A DNA stretch of 64,000 nt, from contig JALJCS010000001.1 in the NCBI GenBank assembly GCA_023055355.1, forward strand, positions 54,689,381 to 54,753,380. Reading direction: 5' to 3'. Origin of the DNA: Agelaius tricolor. Lineage: Eukaryota > Chordata > Aves > Passeriformes > Icteridae. Below are positions 24,706-38,508 of this stretch, in pieces. Under the pieces are notes generated by a model that did no database searches, was not told the DNA's origin, and saw only the letters and a list, made by a program, of their open reading frames with translations. The translations under genes were made by a program, and so were the position numbers. Within the stretch, counting starts at the first letter, position 1. The number at the start of each line of letters is the position of its first letter.

Positions 24706-25277
24706 CTTAATAGATACAGGGCAGTGAACTCCCCAGGATTAGCTAATGAAAATAGCACTGTAAAATGAATTGAGCAAATCGATACAGCTGGAATTTTGTG
24801 CACTGTGACAAATGCACCAACCCAAAATTCCCCTCTCCCACTGCAGCCAATATTTTATGTGCAAGTATGTGTTACAAACTTCCAAAATGAGACTGCTATT
24901 TGTAAATTAAAATTGACTCATGCCACAGGATACTGCTTAGGGAAGCAAAGGAGAAGGAAGAGCTCTTCAAATAGTGGAAGATGGGACTGCCCTTGGAAAA
25001 CTCTGGGTCGTGCTTGCCATTAGAAGGAAGACCAAGGAAAGCCTCCCGAGCTATGCCAGTGTGAGGAACGATGTTCAAATGTGTGAAATAACATGGGGAC
25101 TGGAGGATCTTGGGAATTTGTCCAGGATCCTCTGAAACTTCCTGCCCAGTTGTGAGAGCACTGGGTGAGGAGGGAAAGTTACCCACAAAAACAAAATGCT
25201 GTGGGTGGGCCAAAAAAAAAGGCTGGGTGCCTTATGTAGTCTCAACTTTTTTTTTGTTGTTTCCTCCAACGCTGCAG

Positions 25278-25354
25278 GAATCCAGGCTTTGGGGAAGGCA
25301 GAGGAAGCTTAAATTTACTCCATTTCAGGAGGAATTTTTCATCTTTCATGCAGG
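25278..25354 (+). other. Candidate exon, 77 nt (unproven)
   Basis: The left side has a long pyrimidine tract (about 25249-25267) leading to CTGCAG at 25272-25277. The right side has AGG|GTAAGTG with the donor GT at 25355-25356. Two of the three forward frames are open across the whole 77 nt; the third meets TAA. The encoded peptide matches no family I know. It could be a non-coding RNA exon, a coding exon or a pseudo-exon. Confidence 0.2.
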
Positions 25355-25751
25355 GTAAGTGACACATAATTTCAAATGTGAATGTCATAATTAAGTCTAA
25401 TTATTTTACCATACTTTTGCCTTCATTAGACATTGTGTTTGCAATAATTGCTGTAATCAACCATATGGTTAGTATTAACTCGTTAACTACATGAGGGCAG
25501 ATAATCCCTGCAGGAGGAATAGATGACTTCCAGGTCTGGAGGTGTCATGCTGAGTCCCATCACCCCAGGGAATGGTAGGGTTTTGGCTCTCTGTCACCTC
25601 TCACAGATGAGCAGGAGAGAAAGGTTTCAGACGCTTCACATAGCTGAGTGAGTTCAGAGGACATGAAAGCCCCAAATCTGTGGTTTAGACCAAAAAACCC
25701 AAAGCTGTCTGTTACCTCTGCAGTGCCACAAAACATGTCCCTGTGGGTTCT

Positions 25752-25772
25752 CCTTGTTCCCAGGGAACAAGG
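25752..25772. other. 21-bp perfect palindrome
   Basis: CCTTGTTCCC (25752-25761), a central A, then GGGAACAAGG (25763-25772). The arms are exact reverse complements. Each arm contains an ACAAGG/CCTTGT core that weakly resembles a SOX-type half-site. Confidence 0.9.
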
Positions 25773-26733
25773 CTGGACAGCTGGCTGATCTGGGGCAGCC
25801 TCACCAGGCAGCTCCCTGTGGCCCAAAGCTGGGCACTTTTGCTAGGCAGACAGCCATGGTTTAACAGAAGTATGAAGTGAGTCTGCAGGAAAACTTCTCT
25901 GTGTATTAATACTTACATTCATCCGGAGCACAGCTTCAACCTTGTGCCGTCAGCTGCAATTTTAAGAAGCTACTACTAGCATCTGAGTGTGTAATGATGG
26001 TATCTACCAACTCATTCTCTTTTTGCTGGCTTGCTAATAATTCTGTCATCTTGTTCGTAATGATTATACTCTCAAATTAGCTTTTACAGTTATAATATTA
26101 AAAAAATCTGGTTTAAGTACACTGTTATTTCTGGGGTTTGTAGGATATATGTTAATTTTTCTTTTGCAGTGTGCGAGGTTGCCAGAATAGGTTAATCAAG
26201 TATTTCATCCTTCTGTGTAAGACTTGCAATGTACAATGCTTATTGAGTAACATCTTACCTGACCTGCTATTAGGTGTTTTGTATTTTCCCTGATCTCACC
26301 ATAAGTAAACTTCAGTTAGCTATAGAGAAAACCAGAGAGCAAAATTTAATCCTGATGCTATTTTTCAGCCAAATGTTTAATCCATATGCTTATTTCTTTA
26401 TTTGTTCCCCCTTTTTCTGTTTTGGGGAAAGCAAAAAAAAAAAAGTATCCATTCATAGAGCCAACAGTGAAGATGTTCAGAGCTAATCCATGACCTCTTC
26501 AAAATCTTTAGTTGAGATGCAGCAGGTTTCTTGAAAAGTTTTCTCAGTTTCATGGTGCAATTGGTGGTCAAAGACAGAGAGACAGTGCAAAAAGATCCCA
26601 GTCCTGACTGACCTTAGCTGAAGTTTGGTCAGGTCCAGACAAAGAGCCCTTACCTGGGACAGCCAGTACCTCTGGGTACCTCTTTCAACAGTGGTGAGGG
26701 GACAAAGATGATGTCCTTGTGCTGATGAGCACC

Positions 26734-26772
26734 TGTCTTACTCCTTTAGCTGAATGTCTTACTCCTTTAGCT
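26734..26772. repeat. 21-bp tandem duplication
   Basis: The string tgtcttactcctttagct occurs at 26734-26751 and exactly again at 26755-26772. The period is 21 bp. Confidence 0.93.
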
Positions 26773-29620
26773 TTACTGAATGTTTTTAAACTTTTCATGT
26801 TGAATCTGAACTTCAAACAGACCCCAGAAGTGGGGTAATGGGCCTTTTTTTACAAGGGAGGAATCTTTGTATCCCTTAGATTTGTTTACTTCACTTGTAC
26901 AACAGCATCCTTCTGATACAGGCAAGGGAAAATTTCAAAGTCCTGGGAAATGAAAATTGCATCCTGGTTTCCTCTTGTTCCTGTGGCACAATCTGAGACT
27001 GCCCTCAACTCCAAGAGGTGACAACTTATGGTTCTCCTTTTGTACAAATGATGCTCCTTTTGTACCAGTGGAAAGCACTTGCAGAGGGTGGATTCAGCTT
27101 ATCGTGTAGATCAGTAAGAATGGTGACTTTACAGTAGGTTAACAGTTTGTTCTCTTGGTGATCCTGTTCCTTTCCAGCCTTGGGGAGTCAGGGAAGCAGC
27201 ACAGGGAGGGATACCTGTCTGAAAGGTGTCTATGTGGTATAGCGACACCGGTTTTCGGGTCACAAGAATTAATTACTTAAGTTTTGACAGACCTTCTGCA
27301 AAATTAAAACTGGGGATTTCCAAGACTTCTTTACTCCCTGGACATATGCTAGTTTTTTCTTCTGGATAATTCCTTGATAAAAAGAAGGTGAAGAGGAGTC
27401 TTTGATGTCTGCTCCACATAGGCCACTTCACAAATCCCTTCTTTGTGATTTATTGTGATTAGTAAAGAGAACAAGTGAAGTCTGTATCAACTGTGTGAAG
27501 GAAAATGGAGGAATTTGTTTTGTACTGAGTATAATACAGAGAATATATTATTACTCCTAATTGTAAATGTAGTGAGTGGAATGGAGTCATCTTTTCATGT
27601 GGACAAACAAATGGGGTAGGTGCTTTTTGAGGTGTGTAGAGATAAAACCTCAAACGCAGGACATTCTGAAAGACAGCAGAAAATCTGTGTCTGAATGCTC
27701 ACAGGGCTTGTGCAGACTTTGGAAAGCAGGCTTGTGTCTTGCAAAACATACAAAGTCCTACCAGGCATGGAATAACCACTTCATCATTTTAAATGAAGGC
27801 TATAAAAAATTACAGTCAGCACATAATAGGTGTTTTGCACCCATGCTAAGTACTGCCAAGAAAATAGTTACCTAAGTAAATCAATAAAGTATCATTCCCT
27901 TCCAAGGTCTTCCTGTCCCAGTCCCTGAACCTCTCATTTCAGAGGAGTACTGAAACCTGTTCAAGATTTATTTTTATGAAAGTAAGCATCTCTGCATTAT
28001 CAGGCAGTAAAGAAGTTGTTTACTGCTACTCCAGCAGTGTTGAAAAATCTCTCTGAATACATACTTGCATTGTAGCTATCATAAAAATGTCTACTAGCTA
28101 TTGGAGCCCCCAAATTGATTTTTTTTTCCCAGAAAACAAAGAGTTCAGCCTGAAACCTAGAAATTGCTTCATAAGAAAAACCATTTGTGTAGAGAGAGAT
28201 GGACTAAGGTATCCTGTCATATATGATGTTCAAGTTTGGTATAAAACATTTCTATTAATATTCTGTTAGCAAATAAGCCTGGGCTGAGGTAGCAGCACCT
28301 GTTCTGGGTTCGTTTCCTATAAATCAGTCTAGATGTTTAATATGTTCCTCATTACCGGAGGGTTTGAAAACCAGCAATACACCTGAAAACCAATTTGCTG
28401 GCATAACTGTTCCAGCAAAATAGTGACTTTCCAGTTCACACTGTCAATTATTGGCAGGAAACAGATTCTGACTTGGCCCTTGTCAAGGATAATACAATTC
28501 ACAGTCATACTACTCCAATCAAGCTAGGCAAATGCAGTGTGCAGGATATGCCATTGCAAGAGCTGGAATTCCAAATTTTTAACACATGCAACAAAATCTT
28601 TTCACAGGCACTGCATATATAAAACGATTTTGTGAAAAATTTCAAAAGGAAAAGACAGTGAAGAAAATCTTCATCTGTTTGCAAAATGTGTGAATGATAG
28701 AAAAGCTGACTCAGCTTTCCTGGCAGTGAGAGGCTTGCCCTGCTTGGAGAGGTATCACGCCAAGTAGGTTGGCAGAGAAATGCTGCAAAGGGGAAAATGG
28801 CTCATGCTCTGTGCCTTCACCCCAGAGTCAAACCAGAGTGGTATCCCCTCCTCTGCTTTTGATCTCAAAACAGTTTGGGACAATAAGAAGGCAGAGGAGG
28901 AGTGCTGACCTGCTTGGTGCAGGTGAGTGACAGAAAGGTTTCTCATCCTTGAGAACATGAGCTCCTGGGGGGAGATGCCAAGGTGTCAGGTTTCCAGCAC
29001 CTCATAGCACCTTAATAGGTCTCCAGGGGCTGAATGGTTGTTCCTGGTGAGGGACTGAGAATTTAGAATGAGATTCACTTTTACTTCAGTCAATTAAAAG
29101 TTTCACGTCTATTTGAAGCTACTTTTTTAGGCTTCTTGCAGACATCACTTTCTTAAGCATTGGCATGAAGCCTTAACTTTATCTGGATGGGTTTTCTCAC
29201 AATTCCAATCAAGAAATACAATTTTGTGGGGATGTGGAGAAGACCAGATGTCTGCACACCTGAAATCATTAATATTTTAGCCAGGGTGGACATCCTTGGG
29301 CAAGGGGGCAAACTTGCATTACTTGTTGGAACTATGATGAGTGAAGGGGTGGAAAAGTCACACTTATCACTGAAAAAACACAAGCACTGCTTCTTGTGCC
29401 TCATACCTGTGAGTAGGATGCACCAGGTTTTATCAGACTTGGCACAACAGTGACCCTTTGACATTATCCTCCTTCTCCCAAATGGAAAATGTCATTACCA
29501 GTATTTCTTCATTGCCTGAGCATGTTCTCTTTTTTATTAAACTGAAATACTGGGCTCAGAGCAAATGTTAGTTGGGAGCTTTATGTTTCATGTCCCTTGT
29601 TTAACTTGAAATTCATCCTG

Positions 29621-29637
29621 TTTTTTTTTTTTTTTTT
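29621..29637. repeat. Poly-T tract (T17)
   Basis: Seventeen consecutive Ts. Confidence 0.97.
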
Positions 29638-30820
29638 GCTAAACTTACAAATAAACTCAGTATTTTTGATTAAGTTTTTCATTTTTACATCTTGAATAAG
29701 CCTGTCTTATTGATGCCTGCCTTTCTGTTTCTGTGTACAAATCTATCAAGACCATCAGGAAATGGTTTCACAAACAGAATTTATTGCAAAGCTGATTATG
29801 TATTAATATATACAAATGACAAATCTAAAACACAATGTCAAAAAAGCAAGAAAATGCAATCAAGAATTTATTATTCTCCCATTACTATTCAGCTGGGAAA
29901 ATAGCTGCTTTACTTTACCAAAATAACTTCCCCCTTCCAAACCTTACACCCAACCTGGGTTTTCTAAGTAAGTGCCACAGAAGTATTTGTAATAAAATAC
30001 TTTAATATATAATAATATCAAAATCTCACTGTAATATATCCACCTATTTTTCTCACTTCTATATTCCATGCAGGCTTATTATAAAAATTCATTGTCACTC
30101 ATACACCTCGTATATATGTGATTGTGTCTCTAAACTTACACGTCCATTTTAGAAACAGAATAAGCAACTTCTGCATTTCAAAACCTTGCATCTTGTTCTG
30201 CTTTATACCTGTTTTTCCAACATTGTGGGTAAGGTTTCTTCTAGGAAATATTCACACATGTGTTTCTCCACAAAAATTGCCTTATCTCAAGCCCCAATTT
30301 AACTTTTCCCAGTTATTTTTTTTTCATTAAAAACCAGCAATTTGAATAAAATGCTTTTGAGAAAAAATTTAATGCTTTGCTTTTCACCTTGGAAGTGACA
30401 TTATGACAATGCCATGTCTGCAATACCTCTTTTATACCCCAAGGAGTGATAATCAGGCCTTTTTCAACTGAAGGACTCAACATTTTGTTGCCTCTCATGT
30501 TGTGATATACTAGGAGGAATGGGAAATGAATTATGCCTTGCAATGACTTTGGTTAGCAACAGCACTGCATGTTATGTTGACACCATTATATTTACTTGCC
30601 ACATATATTGCTAATTACAGATTAATTTTGTATCTGGCAACTCCTACGTGCCCACATAGCAACTGATGAAATCTCTCTCATTTGCAGGGAAAAAGTCTTT
30701 ACTTTTGGGAAGTCTGTGGTAGCCGTAGCCCGATGTTTGTCACCAGGAGCTGGTTCAGTGCCACATTATATGAGGGAATATGTTGGTTCTGGACAAGGGG
30801 AGCAATGGGAACAAAGTGGT

Positions 30821-30950
30821 TGATGCACACATGCACACAAACATGTACACAGATCATACAGCATACACCACATCCTGTACAGATATTTGTTTGTAGTGCT
30901 ATCTCTAGTATATATGTGCTTGTGTATTTGTGCACATACACACATACCCT
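30821..30950. repeat. Degenerate CA/TG-rich region
   Basis: Scattered CACACA, TGTGTA and TATATATG units, starting with GATGCACACATGCACAC and ending with CACATACACACATACCC. It looks like a decayed dinucleotide repeat. Confidence 0.65.
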
Positions 30951-31501
30951 TGTGACTGAGCTCCAAGGCACCCTGAGCACAATAAAGAAATGATCTGCCT
31001 GTGTTTCACACAGGGGCAATCACTCTACAAGCTCACGTGAGGAGTCATTATAATAGTTATGCTATTTATGGAGAAATGTGTAGCTAAAATGTGGGAAAAT
31101 TATTCTCCATATTCTCACTTTTTTTATTGGAGAAACAAATCACACAGTAAATTACGTCTGATTTGCATGAAATGTTGTGTGCACCTAGAGCTCAGCATGA
31201 ACCTGGGAAAAGACATTGTTTTAATTCCATAGCCTTTATAGTAGTTTGTTTCCTTTCCTTTTTTTTTTTTTTTAAGATAAATTTTCTGAGCTATGTTTCT
31301 TATTTGGCTTTGCTCATATTTTATAGGCCCTTCTGAGTATAATTTAATATCTGCAAATTACCATGGTGAGTGAGAAAAAAGTAATGCCCACTACTCAAGT
31401 GGACGCAGAGGAGAAGAAGGAGGGAGTATGCGTCTGCCCATGGTGATAATGGATGCTGCCCAAGATGGGATCGGCTGCCGCTTGTTGTGGAGGTAATTCC
31501 T

Positions 31502-32640
31502 GAAGGAATCAGAAAATATGCTGAATTAGAAAGGACCCACAAGGCACATACAGCTCCTGGCCCTGCACAGGACCATCCCCAAGTGTCACACCACGTGCCT
31601 GAGAGAACTGTCCAAATGTTTCTTGAACCCTACCAGGACTGGTGTTGTCACCACTTCCCTGGGGCGTGCCCAGGTCCCAGTTCCAGTGCCCAACTACTTT
31701 GTAGCTGAAGAACATTTTTCCAATATCCATAACATTTTTTCTAAGCTCCCCTGGTACAGCTTAAGGCCATTCCCTTGGGTCCTGTCACTGTTTAAGAGAC
31801 ATCAATGCCCACCCCTCCTCTTCCCTTCGTGAGGAAGTTTTAGTCTGCAGTGAAGTCTCCCTTCAGTCTCCTCCAGGCTGAACAGACCAAGTGACTTCAG
31901 CCACTCCTCATACAGCTTCTCCTCAAGGCCCTTCACCATTTTCTTGGTCCTCCTTTGGATACTCTCTAACAGCTTTATACCCCTCTCATTTTTATTGTGG
32001 TGCTCATTTGCTCCCAGCACTGGAGGTGAAGCCACCCCAGCCCAGAGCAGAGCAGGACAATCCCCTCCCTTGCCTGGCTGGCCATGCTGTGCCTGATGAC
32101 CCCCAGGACAGGGTTGGCCCTCCTGGCTGCCAGGGCATTGCTTACTCATGTTAAAATTGCCACTGACCAGGACCCCCGGGTCCCTTTCTGCAGTGCTGCT
32201 CTCCAGCCCCTCATTCCCCAGTCTGTCCATACATCCAGGGTTGTCCTACCTAGATGCAGAATCTGTCACTTTCCCTTGTTGAACTTCATATGATTGGTGA
32301 TTGCCCAGCTCTCAATTTATTAAGGTCTCTCTGCAGGGCCTCCCTGCCCTTGAGAGACTCAACAGCTCCTCCCAGTTTTGTATCAGTACAACTTACTCAG
32401 TATCCCTTCCAGTTCTGTGTTCAAGTTGTTTGTGAGGACGTTGAAGAGCACAGGGCTGAGAGTGGAGCCTTTGGAACCCCACTGGTGGTAAGTCACGAGT
32501 CTGATGTCACCCTATTCACTACAACCCTTTGTGCCAGACTGGTGAGCCAGGTGCTTAATGAGTGCATGATGTGTTTGTCCACCTATGTACTGGACATCTT
32601 GTCCAGAAGGGAACTGTGAGATACTGCATCAAAAGGAAGG
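31502..32640 (-). mobile_element. CR1-type LINE, 3' ~1.1 kb, minus strand
   Basis: Read on the minus strand, this is the 3' portion of a CR1 element. It starts inside the reverse-transcriptase region (about 32640, readable as the block on substrate loss and 'disclosed' frame, now broken) and runs to the 3' end near 31502. The CR1 C-terminal blocks are recognisable: DPGVLVSGNFNMSKQC (about 32130-32180), [11 protein letters not shown] (about 31960-31990) and LGLFSLEETEG (about 31860-31895). The closest open piece is at 31802-32230. It is interrupted by frameshifts and stops, so it is inactive. The terminal octamer array is not preserved; the end reads 'ctgattccttcaggaattac' on the minus strand. 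It reaches further into ORF2 than the 2402 copy and lies in the opposite orientation. 5' truncation is typical. Confidence 0.92.
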
Positions 32641-35600
32641 CTCCTGTTTGCTTTGGGCCAACCCAACATGCTGAAGGTTTTGGTGTCTTCTTTTCCTCCA
32701 AATTTTTCCCTCTTGATATCTTTGGATGTCACCACTAAGCTGAAGAATACCTATTTCTCCATCAAAGTTCCCCTGGGAAGTCTGGAAGCTGCAGAGAAGC
32801 CCTACATGCACATTGGCCAGAGCACACAGCTGGGCCAGGTCCAGACAAGGGCAATATGGTTGATGTGAGGATGCAATGACACTCTGACTGCACAAGGTAA
32901 ACAGATATGACCTCAAGGAATTAGTGAAAGCCTGCGCTGAGATTCGTCAGTAAGATCTGAGTAGGTCTGAGTGAAAATCTCCCATGTTACAGAAAAATGG
33001 ATTTTTGCTGAAGTACCTCTATTATTTGCAATGGGTGCGTACCTTCCATAGAAAATGGTGTTCCCTCTAAGAAGTGAATGCTTGAGTATGGAAACACTTT
33101 TGGTGGAGATACTTTTCCCTGTTCATGTAGTTGTAAGGAACCAGGATGGCTTAGCCTTGCTTGCTCCCCTGTGCAGGGACATGCCCTTGGCCTTGAGCCC
33201 TGCAACAGGGATTGGCCTCTTGGTGTTAGAGGCATCCAAGGTGGGAAGGTGTGTCAGACATACATATGTGTGCACATGCACACCTTGGCACAAACTCTTT
33301 TGCAGAGTTGCTGCATTGGGTTCAACATACCTTTAGAGACAGAGGAGCCAGCAAGGGGCTGCAGTGGTGTGCAACAAGAGAGTGTGAGCCATCAGCATGA
33401 GGGTGGAACACAGGGCTTCAGGGCAAGGCCAGGAGAGGGCAAAGGCAGAAGCCACTAGGGCAGTAAAAACACTTTAGTCTCTGTTACTGTCTTTACATCC
33501 TTCTCCTGTGAGTCCACATCTGTCAGTGCTTCCTGGGAGTTACAGGTCAGCTGATTTTAATTTTCTCCTGTCACCTAAGCTGTATTCTGGCTCTGCCTAA
33601 AGTTGCTGTGATTCAATATTCATTCTCTTGAAAAATGCCCAGTACTTCAGGACTTCCTCACCATGTGAGGCACAGTCTGATGGTACAGAATGCAAGGAGG
33701 TAATGTGGTATTAGGCCTGTAAATACTTCAAAATAAAGTATTTTGGATATGAGTCATGGTTTTCTCATAGTTAATTGTTGCTACAAGATCCCAGTTTTCT
33801 AGACAACAGGTTCTTCAGAAAAAAGTTTGACGGAGGGCAGCAAAAAACCAAAAGTGGACAAAAATATTTCAGCTAAGCTGGCTTAATAAGCACTTGTATA
33901 GGGACAAATTTGAAGGATGTAAACACAAGAGAAGGAGGATTTTGTTTTTTAATTCTGAGAAGTACTTAAATAAGAACCTCAAATTATAGCCCTTGTGAAA
34001 GTCCTAGTAAGGTATATAAGGCATGTAGTTGTACGATAAAACTGAATAAATAAATAGATTCTTAAGTCTTTCTCCTAGGGTTTTCAAAAAATAACTGCTT
34101 ATTTCATAACCTTTACAAAAACACACAAGCAGATTGTACAGGTTAATAATTAGGTCTATGTTTTTTCTAGGAGGGGTCTGTGGAGAGTACAAATGGCCCT
34201 GGCTTACCAAGGGAGCACTTGCAGTCTGATCTGAGCTCTTGCTGGCAGCGGGCTCTGGCCATTGTGCAGCTCCATTGTCAGCCAAGTCTGTGTGTGGTGA
34301 TGAGCAGGGCAGCACCTGTGCTGTGGCTGTTTCTCTGAGCACCATTGTGTCAGGAGGCCAGGTCTGTCCCGTGTCTGGAGGCACAGTGGGCAATACTATG
34401 CAGTCAGCAACATTTAAAACAAATAAAACATTTTTCTTCACGTGGATTTTATCTGAGCAAGCTTCTATAGCTAGTATGTGGAAGTGTTAAACTCATTTTC
34501 ATGTGTGTATGTTTCTAACAGGTATTGTATACTTCCTTCTTTTATGTTGCTGATAGCATGCTGCATCTTGCTAGAAGAACTGTTTAGTATGCTTCAGGAC
34601 TCAGAAACTAATCTCGAAGTCTAGCCTTGAAGGGTATGATCTATTGCAATTAGAAATGTATTGCTTTGCAATTACTATTACCACTTGTTTTTACCTGCAG
34701 GCATAGAAATAAATACCTGTTGCCTGTGGATATTTATGCCCTCTAAATTCCTGCAAAGAAGCCAGTCCTAATTTTCTGGGGTAAATGCTTCTGCAGCATT
34801 CTGGGGATGCCTTTAAGTAAACCTTGTGTCTGCTGAAAAGTATCATAAACAACCACATCTGGGTTGTAACTATGATCATGCAATTATTGTCATCTGTCTG
34901 CAGCCAAAAGTTAGAAAATAAGTGTATTTAGAACACCAATCTGATCTGAAAAGTCTGAAGATTGCTGCAGTAGCCTAGTTTTGTACATATTATGTGATTT
35001 CTTCATCTGGAGAATCATGATGCCCAGGCATCTTTTTCATAATTTTCCCTTCAGTAATACTGGAGGATGATGTCAGAGTTACTATGTTGGTATTATCTCT
35101 TGCTCTTGTGTATGATAACCAACTGTCATCAGTATTGCATTTTTGGATATAGCAGGAGTTAATACTTTGGATGTCTTTGCTGTTCTGTATCAGTTTCTCC
35201 ATGGGCTGGATGGAGTTTTCAGGCTATAGGCTGAAATTTGGAAATTAAGCTGATGTAGGTTAAAAATACTCCCTGCCCCACCTTGCTCTTTGCATTTTTT
35301 TGCAGACTTGGGTAGACTGAACAGCCCAGCTCACCATGCACTCCCTTATACTGTCAGTGCAACTGAGGGATGAGGGGCCTGGAGTGCAGAAGGATCATTG
35401 GCCCTGAGCCCTTCTGAAGGAAAGCACTACAGATCAGACATCTTCCCTTTCCCACTGGTGGAAGTCTAGAGCAAGTCTATCACACTTGGCCAAGGCTTGT
35501 GTAGCAGAAAGCTGAAATTATCCCATGTCAGAAGCTGCAGGATTTGATGGATATTTTCAGACCCACTGTAGATGTTGTTTAACCACCTAAAAGCAGATGG

Positions 35601-38453
35601 TGGCATTCACTGAGAGCTGTGTGTGAAGTGAAACGACTCTCTCAGATCCTGCCTGGGCTGACTACTGCCAGACAAGACTGGAGACAGTACAGTGGCACTT
35701 GTTGGGATTTGTTTATGGGAACAAAATCTGGCATTATTCAGCATGTGTTGGGAGTGCATGCTGGGGATCAAAGTGTCTCGTGAACAGTTAATTTGATTGG
35801 AGTTGAAGGAGTTTGCCTCAAAAACAAGACATAAAGGGAGGAGAATGTGCTTTGCTACTTACACTAAGTTAAGGGGAATGGCATCTCCTGGCTATTGCTT
35901 GCTAACCAGACACTGTAGGGAAATGAAATTGAGCAATAAGGGACTGCTGTGCGCACCAAATACTGTCAGGTTAGTGTGCAGTGCTGCATTGAGGAATGGT
36001 GGGATGCAGCTTTTCACCACAGAAACCTTTTGGATGAGTGATCCAATGAAACTCATCACCTCATGTAGTTATTCTCTCTTTAATTTCAAATTTTCAAACA
36101 AAACCTTTGACGTAGAGCTAAGAGTGGAGACGAATTTCTTTATAAAAAAGAAACTAGTGGGATTTTTAAAGTAAAATTGGAAATTGTATCCTTTGCAAAC
36201 TTATTCCTTGAGTGGGCTCTAGGCCTTACTGGAATCCCGTTCAGCTTTTACTCTCTATGTGTTTAGGATGCTGACTGGTAGAAACTGATAGAACCAGATC
36301 CTTCTCAAATTGTGCCTTATAAATCCTACAACTGTAAAAATATATATCTCTGCCTATCAGGTCTCGCAGACATACGTATCCCTACATCACAGTGTTCCTT
36401 GAATAGCAATACAGTTTAGGAGAGTTTTTGTCATTGTTTAAGGGAGGATCATCCTACTATAAGCTGTACAAACCACAAAGCAGAGTGAAATTTCTTTTGT
36501 ACAGTAGAAAAAGAGATTTCCTGCTGATAGGTGAATGTAGGAGCTATAAATACAAGAGTAAGGTTAACACGGGTGTCACACTCACTTTCACCTTTCTCAC
36601 TCAGTTAATCAGATCCTGCTGGCTTTTCCAAGGGGGATGAAATTTTCCATGGGCCATGCCTTGAAGTGGCCTGCTGTACCTTGGGTTCCTAGGGTCCCCC
36701 ACATGTGGGAAGAGAGGGGAAACCCCTGTTGAACTTGAAAGGTGGAAACACCAGGGAAAGGTGTAGTCTTGCTCTGCTCTTCACTGTGTCCCATTTTCCT
36801 CCCTTCTTCTGAATGACCCAAAATTTCCTCCTGCCCAGTGCAAGCAGGAGATTGCTACACATTCCTGATACCACCCATCACTCCCATCAGTGCAGTTTAC
36901 TTGACAGACACATGCACAATACAGCTGTAGGGACGGCAGCTTTGCTTGCCTTGCAGCATTGCTCATCAGCAAAGAGCAAAACCTGCTACGTATCCTAAAA
37001 TGCTGAAATGGGATCTGTGGTTTTGTATAAACACATTTCTCACATTATTGCATCCTCTCACACAGAACATGATTGTTCTGAAGCACTTAAGTAATGTGAA
37101 ATTATCCTCAATATAGCTGCCACAGGTGAAAAAAGCCTACAGTGTGTTTATGATGTGGTTCATGCTAGTCATGATTTCTGGACCTACTGTAGCTCTTCAG
37201 GGCATATCTCAAAGCCAAGCAATGTCCTTGAGAGCTGGCTGTTCTATCTGGATTTCTGAATGAGGTGGAAAAAGTGCTTCAAAACCCCAAACCTTTGTAT
37301 GACCTGATCATCAAGTCTGACTTCTCCCTTTGAGGGTAATTTGTATGTCCCCTGTGAAGAGGTGATTCTGTAATGCTATGAGTTTGGGTGTCTGAAGACA
37401 ATATGAATGGTCTAGATATCAGGAAGTGTCTTAGCTACTAGGATGTGATGAATTGGGGCACGCTCCCCTGTTTGCCAGAACATTTTTTTTCCAAAGTTAT
37501 TTCCCTCTAGGCAGGGGAGCTCACTGGAGTTGCAGAGCCATGCATTTTAGAGAAATCGTAGTGTGTTGGCATCACTGCTTGTTCTTGGACTTGCAGGCAG
37601 ATAAAGTTAGCCTGCCAGGTGGTGCTAATAATACCTGGCTCTCCTGCTGATCTCATTCTGGGGAAATTGCAAACTATTTCTCATTAACAGGAGAATGATT
37701 ATTGTCCGCAGCTTTTTGGTGTAGAATTGGAGCTACAAGGTATGAATTAGCATACCAAAGTCTCTCTGAAAAAAGAAATTTGGATTGTAGGCCAGCCAGT
37801 TTTCTAGGTCTTGGCAAAACTCTGTCCCTTCTTGTTTGAGGGTCTGACTACAGCACTGAGGTCTTGGTAGATGGACACTGAGACTTGAACTGTGCTCCAG
37901 GGGCCAGAAGAACAATACCCAAGACTGGTACAATGTCAGATTTGTTTGCTATTCTTGTTTGGGATGAAAATCCCAATCATATTTCTGTTTCTTCCAACTT
38001 GGAAAGGCTTCTTCCAGTAGAAGCAATTTCCCAGGACACAAAACTTGTTTTCATTTCTGGCCTAGTTGGAAGAATGCCAAGGGGTGCTTCTTCCACCCAG
38101 TCCTGAACACTGTCTGTGGATGAGGTTTAATGGACAGCAAATAGTGGCAGCAATTAAGAAATATGGACAGTCACTGACTCCAGTGTACTGCTTTTCTTGT
38201 CTGTGCTTCAACAGCTTCATTTGCAGAAGGGGATAAAATTATTCCGATCCACTTCTGTAAAATGTTTTGCCATCCTTAGCTGCTTTTTGTATTTTATTTC
38301 TCCTGCTGTTCCTAATTCTCTGACAATAAATTATGAAAGGGTAAAAAAAGAGCAAATATACATAGATTTATTTTCCTTGAGCTCATAAGGATATATACAT
38401 CTTCAGTGGACATATGGATTCCATCCTTTTGATCAGAATGGAGAAAAACATTT

Positions 38454-38508
38454 CTTTCAATGAGATTGCTAGGAAACTGTCTCTTCAATGGGTTTGCTAG
38501 GAAACTGT
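38454..38508. repeat. 28-bp imperfect tandem duplication
   Basis: 38454-38480 and 38481-38508 share the core 'ttgctaggaaactgt' and the left part 'ttcaatg', with a few differences between the copies. Confidence 0.9.

Larger units (their letters stand above)
20691..31501. other. Unassigned non-coding stretch
   Basis: No gene recognised in about 10.8 kb. It contains a conserved-element-like block at 22930-23090, a GC-richer patch at 23860-24130 with several short frames and no known domain, a (TG)n patch at 24684-24705, a possible exon at 25278-25354, a 21-bp perfect palindrome at 25752-25772, a 21-bp tandem duplication at 26734-26772, a T17 run at 29621-29637, interrupted CA/TG sequence at 30821-30950 and a T15 run at 31259-31273. 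Confidence 0.55.

Noticed and set aside
29893..29967. Exon-like segment before GTAAGTGCC
   Set aside because: The bases before the donor (CTAA) fit poorly; likely a pseudo-exon.
34004..34441. 145-codon minus-strand frame
   Set aside because: No recognisable motif and no flanking splice signals noted; compatible with chance.
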